Assembly (NCBI RefSeq): GCF_018130615.1
Contig: NZ_JAFCKB010000002.1
Location: 310,001-374,000, forward strand
Direction of reading: 5' to 3'
DNA from: Bradyrhizobium manausense
GTDB taxonomy: Bacteria > Pseudomonadota > Alphaproteobacteria > Rhizobiales > Xanthobacteraceae
DNA length: 64,000 nucleotides
Numbering within the stretch: position 1 is the stretch's first letter; every line of letters starts with the position of its first letter. The translations under genes and the position numbers were made by a program. The notes beneath the pieces are model-generated. The model made no database searches. It had not been told where the DNA came from and worked only from the letters and a program-made list of their open reading frames with translations. Below are positions 57,125 through 64,000 of the stretch, one piece after another.

Positions 57125-57922
57125 TTACGCCGCCTCCAGATCCAGATCCGCCCACACCGGCACGTGGTCCGACGGCTTTTCCCAGCCCCGCACATAACTG
57201 TCGATGCCGACATTGGCGAGCTTGTCGCTGGCCTGTGGCGACAGCAGCAGATGATCGATGCGCAAGCCGTGGTTCTTCTGCCAGGCCCCGGCCTGGTAGT
57301 CCCAGAAGGTGTAGAGCCCGCCCTCGTCGGTGACGGCGCGCAAGGCATCGGTCAGGCCGAGGCCGAGCAGGGACTGGAAACTCTCGCGCGTCTCGGCCTT
57401 GAACAGGGCGTCCTCGGTCCAGGCCGCGGGATTGTGGACGTCGCGGGCATGCGGAATGACGTTGAAGTCGCCGGCGAGGATCAGCGGCTCCTCGGTCTTA
57501 AGGCGCTCCTTCGAATACTCAAGAAGCCGCGACATCCATTTGAGCTTGTAGGGATATTTCTCGGTCCCGACCGGGTTGCCATTGGGCAGATAGAGGCATG
57601 CAATGCGCAGCACGCCGGACTTGAGCGTGACCACGCCCTCGAGGAAGCGGGCGTGGGCGTCCTCGTCGTCGCCGGCCAGCCCCGACTTGGTCTCGTCGAA
57701 TTTGAGCTTGGAGAGCAGGGCGACGCCGTTGAACGTCTTCTGCCCGTGCGTCACGACGTTGTAGCCCAAAGCCTCGATCTCCAGCCGCGGGAACGCCTCG
57801 TCGACGCATTTGATCTCCTGCAGGCAGACGATGTCCGGCTGGCACTCCCTGAGCCAGGTCAGCAGCAGGTCGATCCGCTGCCGGACCGAATTCACGTTCC
57901 AGGTGGCTACTCTGATGGGCAT
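57125..57922 (-). CDS. xthA: Exodeoxyribonuclease III
   Basis: A 265-residue AP endonuclease and 3'-5' exonuclease of base-excision repair. The motifs are complete: RVATWNVNSVRQR, DIVCLQEIK, LILAGDFNVIPHA, and the C-terminal SDHVPVWADL. The start at 57922 gives MPIRVATWNV; the frame extends to 58000 without support. A small 5' region separates it from the hybrid kinase. Confidence 0.95.
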   Translation of the reverse strand: MPIRVATWNVNSVRQRIDLLLTWLRECQPDIVCLQEIKCVDEAFPRLEIEALGYNVVTHGQKTFNGVALLSKLKFDETKSGLAGDDEDAHARFLEGVVTLKSGVLRIACLYLPNGNPVGTEKYPYKLKWMSRLLEYSKERLKTEEPLILAGDFNVIPHARDVHNPAAWTEDALFKAETRESFQSLLGLGLTDALRAVTDEGGLYTFWDYQAGAWQKNHGLRIDHLLLSPQASDKLANVGIDSYVRGWEKPSDHVPVWADLDLEAA

Positions 57923-58056
57923 TGGTGAGGGCTCCGGGCGGGGGCCATGGTTAGAACAAAATGCAAACGTGCCCGTCAAGGACGCCGCAAAATCTCCCAC
58001 AAAATTAACCCGGCTTAAGCCGGCGGCAGGTCATTGATCGTCAAAAGGTTCTTCTG

Positions 58057-60387
58057 ATGGGATGGCCGGACAAATCCATGATGCCAACTGAGCCGCGCGA
58101 CGGTCTGATCGGCGCATTCCTCTACTGGCTCGGTGGCTTCGAGATCGAGGACGGCCTCACCGCCGATCTCAGCGAGCGCGAGCTGCGCCGGATCCGCGCC
58201 AAGCAGATCGACGCTGTAACGAGGACGATCCCGGTGACCATGGCGGTCACCATGCTCAATGTCGGCGTCGTGCTGATCCTGTTCTGGGGCAGCGGCTGGA
58301 ACGACTTCCTCGCGATCTGGGGCATGACACTTGCCGTCACCGCCTCGCTCGCCGTGCGCGCGTGGAAGCGGTCGCATCGCAATCCGCCGCAGGAGGCTCC
58401 TCCGCGCGCGGCGCGCCACATGCTGCGGCAGGCCTTCTTCCTCGCGGCGATCTGGGGCACGCTGCCGCTCGCGCTGTTCAGCCGCGTTGCGCCGACCAGT
58501 CAGCTCATCCTGGCCTGCTTGATGGTCGGCATGATGTCGGGCGGTGCCTTCACGCTATCGACGTTCCCCCGTGCCGGCCTCGTTTATCTCGCCACCATGA
58601 CAGTCGCCTGCGCCGGTGCGCTGCTCTCGTGCGGCGCCGGGCCTTATCTCGTCACGGCGGTATTCCTGACGCTGTTCGCGTTCTTCATGGCGCGCAACAT
58701 CGTCTCGCAAGGCAATCTGTTCCTCGGCAATCTCAAGGCCCAGCTCGAGCTCGAGCGCCAGACCGAGATCATCTCGCTGCTGCTGAAGGATTTTCAGGAC
58801 AATGCCAGCGACTGGTTGTGGCAGACCGATGCCGAAGGGCATCTTACGGACGTGCCGCAACGCTTCGCCGACGTCGCGCAGCTGCCGCTTCCGCTGCTGA
58901 AGGGATCGCATTTCGCCGATGTGCTCGACATGCTCTGCCCCGAGGACAAGGCGGCCGCCTACAACGTCGTCGGCCTGATGGAGCACGCCGAGCCGCTGCA
59001 CGAGATGAACCTCAAGGTCGTCGCCGGCGGCGAGGCGCGGCTGTGGTCGTTGACCGCGAAGCCGGCCTATGACCGCGACGGGCAATTTTTAGGCTATCGC
59101 GGCTTCGGCCGCGACGTCACCGAACGCTGGCGCGCGGAGAAGGCCGAGGCCGAGAGCCGCGCGAAGTCGGATTTCCTCGCCGTCATGAGCCACGAGATCC
59201 GCACCCCCATGAACGGCGTGCTCGGGCTCGCCAGCATGCTGCTCGAGACCGAGCTCGATCCGGAGCAGCGCGAGGCCGTCATCACGATCCGCGAGTCCGG
59301 TGACAACCTTCAGCGCATCCTCAACGACATCCTCGATCTCTCCAAGCTGGAGGCCGGACGCTTCCAGTTCGAGGCGATCGACTTTGCGCCGCAGTCGCTG
59401 GTCGAGACGGTTGCGACCGTGGTGCGTGCAAGCGCCAAGAGCAAAGGTCTCAGCGTCAAGGTCGAGCTCGATCCGAACCTGCCGCCGACGCTGCGTGGCG
59501 ACGTCGCGCGCATCCGTCAGGTGTTGCTCAATCTCGTCTCCAACGCGGTGAAGTTCACCGATCAGGGCGAGGTGACGATCAAGGCCATCTGCCAGGCGCG
59601 CCGCGATCTGCTCGCGACCGTCGAATGGACGGTGACCGACAGCGGCATCGGCATCGCGCCCGAGAAGCTCGGGCAGTTGTTCTCCGACTTCGCCCAGGCC
59701 GATGCCTCGATCAGCCGCCGCTTCGGCGGCACCGGGCTCGGCCTTGCGATCTCCCGGCGCATCATCGAGCAAATGGGCGGCACCATCGCTGTCACCTCGA
59801 CGCCGGGTGAGGGCTCGACCTTCCGCTTCACGCTGGTGCTGCCGTGGAGCCAGGTGCAGATGTCCGACCAGGACGCCGGCCGGGACGAAGCCGACGATCT
59901 CAAGGCGCGTATCGCCGAACTTGATCGGCCGCTGAAGGTGCTCGTCGCGGAGGACGATGCCGTCAACCGCATGGTCGTGAGCAAGATGCTTGGCGCCTTC
60001 GACGTCGAGCTCAAGGTCGTCACCGACGGTGTCGAAGCCGTCGCGGCCGTGTCCGAAGGCGATTACGACATCGTGCTGATGGACGTGCGCATGCCTGAGA
60101 TGGATGGCCTTGCGGCGACCCGGGCGATCCGCGCGGAAGGAGGGCGCTTCGACGCCCTGCCGATCATCGCACTGACCGCCAACGCCTTCCCCGAAGACGT
60201 CAAGATCTGCCACGAGGCCGGCATGTCGGACTTTTTGGCGAAGCCGCTACGGAAGCTCGCGCTGGCCGCGGCCCTGCTACGTGCGCTGGATGGACACGTA
60301 ATGACCGAGGATGCGCCGCTACAGCCGGGGCTGATGCCTGATGAGGTGGAGTGGACGGACGAGGAACGGCAGATCACCGGCGCTTGA
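58057..60387 (+). CDS. Membrane hybrid sensor histidine kinase with receiver domain
   Basis: A 776-residue protein with a multi-helix N-terminal membrane region (about residues 50-220, around six helices), a PAS-like domain ([25 protein letters not shown]), HisKA with H379 in [11 protein letters not shown] and an ATPase domain ([18 protein letters not shown]). A C-terminal receiver has D676 in [13 protein letters not shown]. No phosphotransfer domain is fused, so a separate Hpt protein is expected. The start is ATG 58057 or ATG 58078. It precedes two uncharacterised genes, but no functional link is shown. Confidence 0.9.
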   Translation: MGWPDKSMMPTEPRDGLIGAFLYWLGGFEIEDGLTADLSERELRRIRAKQIDAVTRTIPVTMAVTMLNVGVVLILFWGSGWNDFLAIWGMTLAVTASLAVRAWKRSHRNPPQEAPPRAARHMLRQAFFLAAIWGTLPLALFSRVAPTSQLILACLMVGMMSGGAFTLSTFPRAGLVYLATMTVACAGALLSCGAGPYLVTAVFLTLFAFFMARNIVSQGNLFLGNLKAQLELERQTEIISLLLKDFQDNASDWLWQTDAEGHLTDVPQRFADVAQLPLPLLKGSHFADVLDMLCPEDKAAAYNVVGLMEHAEPLHEMNLKVVAGGEARLWSLTAKPAYDRDGQFLGYRGFGRDVTERWRAEKAEAESRAKSDFLAVMSHEIRTPMNGVLGLASMLLETELDPEQREAVITIRESGDNLQRILNDILDLSKLEAGRFQFEAIDFAPQSLVETVATVVRASAKSKGLSVKVELDPNLPPTLRGDVARIRQVLLNLVSNAVKFTDQGEVTIKAICQARRDLLATVEWTVTDSGIGIAPEKLGQLFSDFAQADASISRRFGGTGLGLAISRRIIEQMGGTIAVTSTPGEGSTFRFTLVLPWSQVQMSDQDAGRDEADDLKARIAELDRPLKVLVAEDDAVNRMVVSKMLGAFDVELKVVTDGVEAVAAVSEGDYDIVLMDVRMPEMDGLAATRAIRAEGGRFDALPIIALTANAFPEDVKICHEAGMSDFLAKPLRKLALAAALLRALDGHVMTEDAPLQPGLMPDEVEWTDEERQITGA

Positions 60388-60417
60388 AGCTTTTCCATGA
60401 AATGTCGGAGGGAGACA

Positions 60418-60801
60418 TTGAGTAAGGAGTTTCAGTTCAGGGCCCCAACGCTTTTCGACGCATCGGCGAAGGTCACTGAAAAAGAGGCACTGCACGATGC
60501 GCCCGCCGCAGCTGAAGCTGGTGCAAGGACCAAAAAGGTCGCGTTTTGGCTGAAGTCCGAAATGGTCAACAAAGGGTTGGCGGCGAATGACCCGGAACTC
60601 GATGAAGGCGGCTGGCTTTTCTCCGTTCCGCAGGGGGGCGGCCCCTTCGTCCTTTGCATCCTCGGAGCGAGTCCTGACGATCAGTCGCTGCTCGTATTGC
60701 TCGTGACGGGCATTGGGGGCGCGACCGAGGACGTTGTTACCGACGCGATCTCACATATTCTTCGCAATGCGAGCGAGATCACGGAGTTGAAGGTCGATTG
60801 A
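60418..60801 (+). CDS. Uncharacterised 127-residue protein
   Basis: It starts at TTG 60418 with GGAGGGAG nine bases ahead; an ATG at 60397 is the alternative. The protein is alpha/beta-rich, with an AFWLKSEMVNKGLAANDPE segment and a hydrophobic VLCILGASPDDQSLLVLLVT strand pair. No family was recognised. It precedes the small GG-tailed protein by 145 bases. Confidence 0.65.
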   Translation: MSKEFQFRAPTLFDASAKVTEKEALHDAPAAAEAGARTKKVAFWLKSEMVNKGLAANDPELDEGGWLFSVPQGGGPFVLCILGASPDDQSLLVLLVTGIGGATEDVVTDAISHILRNASEITELKVD

Positions 60802-60946
60802 CAACATCCGGCAAGCCGGTAGCGGAATCCCCCTTATTTTTTACAGCGTCGCGCAAGTAACTGTTAAGCACGCAGCTCCAATTGCGTGTAACGCTATCTT
60901 ATCAATCAGTAATTGAAAGTAGCCGTATCCTGTCGCGAGGGGGCCG

Positions 60947-61321
60947 ATGTTCGAGGTTGATTATTGCGATCAAACCGGAGTGCAGCCGCCAACTGCCGTT
61001 GGGTCATTCAGCTGGTCGGAAGCCGCTCAAATCACGGCGCGGCTGCTCATCGCGGAAAGAGTGCGCCGCGAGTTCGAACGTCGCTTCGAGCGCTTCGACG
61101 CGCATGGTGGCGAACTGCCTGCCGCATTAATTGCACCAGGATCGAACACACGAGATTTGACGCTCGACGAAATGGTCGAGGCCGCACTGCATTCGTTTTC
61201 GGCCAACCGCTTCTTTCTGCTCGTTGACCGCCGCCAGGTCGTCGATCTCGACGCGCCATTTCCGTTGACGCCGAAAAGCAACGTCGTGTTCCTGCGCCTG
61301 ACACCGCTCAAAGGCGGCTAA
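60947..61321 (+). CDS. 124-residue protein with ubiquitin-like di-glycine C-terminus
   Basis: Helix-rich N-terminus (SWSEAAQITARLLIAERVRR), then a predicted beta-strand region ending RFFLLVDRRQVVDLD, TPKSNVVFLRLTPLKGG. The last 17 residues resemble the C-terminal strand and Gly-Gly tail of ubiquitin-like proteins. There is no E1, E2 or JAB gene in the window. It lies 49 bases upstream of the DUF4132-type gene. The ubiquitin resemblance is a short-motif observation and may be chance. Confidence 0.65.
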   Translation: MFEVDYCDQTGVQPPTAVGSFSWSEAAQITARLLIAERVRREFERRFERFDAHGGELPAALIAPGSNTRDLTLDEMVEAALHSFSANRFFLLVDRRQVVDLDAPFPLTPKSNVVFLRLTPLKGG

Positions 61322-61369
61322 CCGCCGTCCCGACCCGCTGCCACTTGGATCATCAACCAAGGCAATCAC

Positions 61370-64000
61370 ATGTCCGACCAGCGCCCGCCCACCGAGCTGC
61401 TGACCTCATTGCTTGAGGCACATGACAACCTGTTCACAACCCAAGTCTTACGGGAGGAGAACGCGAAGCAAATCATGGTCGCGAAGCGAGATCGCGCCCG
61501 CGTCATGCCGGGAGCAGATCGTCAAAGCTTGGCGGACCTCGACATGCTGCTCGATCTGGCCGCGGCTCGGACAGTCCCTACGATGTTCGATTTGGTACAC
61601 GCTCGGACTTCCCCTGTGCGGTTTCCGATTGGATGGGTGACGTACGACGACGCCAAGGAAACCCGTGCGGCGATCCGCGCGCTGCCGGCCGAACGCCGCG
61701 CATCCCTGTTTCGTCATCTTCTCGCAGTCAAGGCTCACCTAGGCTGGGACGGAGATCTCGAAATCCGGACTAACGGCAGCCTCGTTCAGGGACCCGAAGG
61801 CGATGTCAGGTTTTTCGAGAAGTTTTGCGAAGGCGTCATGGTCGTCCTGTGCGAGACCGGCTTTCCCGTCGACGCCGAGCTGGTGACGCAGACACTCGAT
61901 TGGCTCGCCCATCATTGTCCGAGTGACTACCATCTGGCGAACGCCGCCGGCCGCGACTATCGGATGAAATCGTTGGGCGCCGTCAAGGCGATCGCGCAGG
62001 CCGCCGCCAAGGGTATGGCATTGCCTGATGCCGCGCGGCGCGACGCGCTGATCGTGTTCGATCGCTATCACGGCGTCAGTGCGGAGACGCGCGACGCATT
62101 GCTGGCGAAAGGGGGCACGCTGGAGCCGGGCGCGAGAGCCTTGCTCGACGTTTCCGGCTACGGCCGCCAGGACACGTTCTTTCAGCGCATGAGCCAGTTC
62201 GCGCCGATGCGCGCGGCGATGTGGGGCTATGAAAACCTCGACCCCGCGCTCTGGGCCTTCTATCTCGACTTCCACCAGGAGGTTCGCCTGCTCGTCGGCG
62301 ACGTCAAGCGCGCCTTCGCCGCGAGCTTTGCCGCGCCGAGCTGGTTGAACGATCCCGCGACGTTTCGCGCGACCTTCGAGGTCTCGGACGACGAGATGGG
62401 CTGGCCCTGGTGGACCATCGAAGGCGGCACGTGGTCTCCGGCACCGGACATCAAGAGCCAGCCAGGCTTTGCCGCGCTGCGCGAATCCAAAGGGCTGCAA
62501 ACGATCGCCGATCCCGCCTTCCGGCCCTACACGGACGACGAGCTGGATGGGTTCCGGCGCTTCGCGCGCGGCGAGACCAATCGCTCGCCGTTCACGTTCG
62601 ACGGCTGGGGCGTACCCGACATCGCCGCCTTGACGTTCGGGGGCGCCGACCCCGAAGGGCATTTCCTTGATCATCTCGTCGGTCTCGATGCGACCAAGCC
62701 TTCGGCCAAGTGGCTCAAGACGACCGACGACCATGTTGCGCGTCTTGGCGCTGACGCTGTGCTGGGCGGTTTCATGCGCTGGCTCGATCATCTGACAGAC
62801 CTATCGCTGGAGAGGGTCGATTGGGCGTACGCCCGGGAAGCCTTCATGGCGTTCAATAACCTTTCGCTTCTTCGGGCCGAATTTGACCGCACGACGCGCA
62901 AGCACAGCCGAACCCATGCGTTGCGCCGCCTGGCGTTGCACTATTGCGCGCAAAGCGCACATTTCCTCGGTCCGCGTCATACCCCGTGGGAGGGCGCGGA
63001 CGCGCGGCGCGATGCCGAACATCGCCTGCGCCGGCCGATGTCGGAGCCGAACGTCGCCATTGCCCGCGGCGTTGTCTGGGCGTTGTCGCGCATTGACGAC
63101 GCACGCGTGCCTGATCTGCTCGAGGCGGCAGGCCGTGAATTCTACTTCAAGAGGTCCGGTGACTTCCGCTCCCAGGCGGCGGGCAATGCCGTGCTGTGGT
63201 CGCTCGGACAAATCGGAACCCTCGAGGCGGCCTATGCGCTGGCGCGGCTGCGACGCGCCATCCGCGACAAGTCGGTCGCCAAGCTGGTTGACACGGCGCT
63301 TGCAGCCGCGGGCGCCAAGGTGGGGCTCGGCCTCGACGACATGCACGATCTGGCGACGCCCGATTACGGCATCGGGCCGGACGGCACGCGCACCGAAATG
63401 TTGGGGACGCACGCGGTGACGCTGGCCGTAATCTCCTCGCGCAAGGCGGCCCTGACGAGTCTCGATACGTCCGCCCCGAAGGCGCGGAGCAAGCGTGGCA
63501 TTGCAAAGGCCGCGCTCGTTGACGAGACCGCCAAAGCCCTCGCCGAGGAGCTCACCGAGGCTCAAACTGATATCGCGTTGCTACTGCCCGAGGCGCGCTC
63601 GCGTTTGCAATCCTCGTGGCGACGCGACCGCTGCTGGCGTCTCGCCGACTGGCGCGAGCGCCTGCTCGACAATGGCCTAGTCGCCACGCTCTCGCGCAGG
63701 CTGATCTGGCGCTTTGATACCGAAAGCGGCGCGATCGAGGGAATTCCGCGCGCTGATGGAACGATTTTGCAGATGGATGGCGCGGTGCTCCCGCTTCCCG
63801 GGCCGGAAGCCAGCGTGCGCATGTGGCATCCGCTGACCGAGCGTATGGGCGCCGTCGCGGCATGGCGCGAACGGCTGAAAGCCAGTGGAATACGCCAGCC
63901 CTTCGCGCAGGCTTGGCGTGCGAGCTACGTGGTGACTGACGCCGAGCGCGAGACGCGAACCTATTCCAATCGCTTCGCCGGCCATATCCTGCATCAGCCG
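61370..64000 (+). CDS. DUF4132-type large protein (C-terminus beyond the window)
   Basis: The frame from ATG 61370 stays open for 877 codons to the window edge with no stop. The C-terminal end shows the DUF4132 pattern: MWHPLTERMGAVAAWRERL, RQPFAQAWRASYVV, then RTYSNRFAGHILHQ. The middle contains alpha-helical HEAT/TPR-like segments, with no recognisable catalytic motif so far. DUF4132 proteins (MolR relatives) often occur next to AAA+ ATPase or von Willebrand genes in putative conflict systems. The rest of the gene and its right neighbours are needed for a functional call. Confidence 0.8.
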   Translation, partial: MSDQRPPTELLTSLLEAHDNLFTTQVLREENAKQIMVAKRDRARVMPGADRQSLADLDMLLDLAAARTVPTMFDLVHARTSPVRFPIGWVTYDDAKETRAAIRALPAERRASLFRHLLAVKAHLGWDGDLEIRTNGSLVQGPEGDVRFFEKFCEGVMVVLCETGFPVDAELVTQTLDWLAHHCPSDYHLANAAGRDYRMKSLGAVKAIAQAAAKGMALPDAARRDALIVFDRYHGVSAETRDALLAKGGTLEPGARALLDVSGYGRQDTFFQRMSQFAPMRAAMWGYENLDPALWAFYLDFHQEVRLLVGDVKRAFAASFAAPSWLNDPATFRATFEVSDDEMGWPWWTIEGGTWSPAPDIKSQPGFAALRESKGLQTIADPAFRPYTDDELDGFRRFARGETNRSPFTFDGWGVPDIAALTFGGADPEGHFLDHLVGLDATKPSAKWLKTTDDHVARLGADAVLGGFMRWLDHLTDLSLERVDWAYAREAFMAFNNLSLLRAEFDRTTRKHSRTHALRRLALHYCAQSAHFLGPRHTPWEGADARRDAEHRLRRPMSEPNVAIARGVVWALSRIDDARVPDLLEAAGREFYFKRSGDFRSQAAGNAVLWSLGQIGTLEAAYALARLRRAIRDKSVAKLVDTALAAAGAKVGLGLDDMHDLATPDYGIGPDGTRTEMLGTHAVTLAVISSRKAALTSLDTSAPKARSKRGIAKAALVDETAKALAEELTEAQTDIALLLPEARSRLQSSWRRDRCWRLADWRERLLDNGLVATLSRRLIWRFDTESGAIEGIPRADGTILQMDGAVLPLPGPEASVRMWHPLTERMGAVAAWRERLKASGIRQPFAQAWRASYVVTDAERETRTYSNRFAGHILHQP

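Overview
The window is high-GC DNA with the gene content of an alphaproteobacterium, most likely Bradyrhizobium or a close relative. Pointers are a lipoyl domain fused to pyruvate dehydrogenase E1 beta, a DUF5076 gene inside the pdh cluster, ExoR-like Sel1 proteins, FixJ-type regulators with multi-PAS kinases, and dispersed imperfect palindromes ending in GTCAT..ATGAC. The genus is inferred from gene content and style; no database search was possible. No rRNA, tRNA, CRISPR array, insertion sequence or prophage was seen.

Layout. 1-10.5 kb is core metabolism: the 5' end of a PpiD-like foldase, tpiA, secG, pyrG, an ArsR-type regulator divergent from a Rid-NTF2 fusion, a NIPSNAP protein, kdsA with an MFS carrier, a TfoX-like protein, queF and eno. 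10.5-19 kb holds redox and periplasmic enzymes, ftsB, and a GAF-HTH regulator next to an aldehyde dehydrogenase; inside it lie fused remnants of an SDR gene and an AraC gene (11.7-12.2 kb). 19.1-25.4 kb is the pyruvate dehydrogenase cluster (pdhA, pdhB, DUF5076, nucleoside deaminase, pdhC, small membrane protein, lpdA), followed by threonine synthase and an orphan Bug-type binding protein.

27.9-32.8 kb is a signalling block on the minus strand (REC-only protein, FixJ-type regulator, three-PAS histidine kinase) facing a row of very small cysteine-rich, zinc-finger-like proteins. Then come a lytic transglycosylase, a class III cyclase, small proteins, and a GntR-controlled aromatic-degradation operon (two-domain extradiol dioxygenase, FAD monooxygenase, MFS carrier, FAH-family hydrolase; 37.8-43.5 kb).

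44.3-53.3 kb reads as a metal and cobalamin island. A cobalamin riboswitch precedes btuB and cbtB/cbtA for uptake. A MerR-type regulator with mercury-type cysteines diverges from a MerT-like membrane protein. An rcnR-rcnA pair with a clear operator serves nickel/cobalt efflux. The last part holds ilvD overlapping an ExoR-like gene, xthA, a membrane hybrid histidine kinase, two uncharacterised proteins (one with a ubiquitin-like di-glycine C-terminus) and a DUF4132-type protein cut by the window end.
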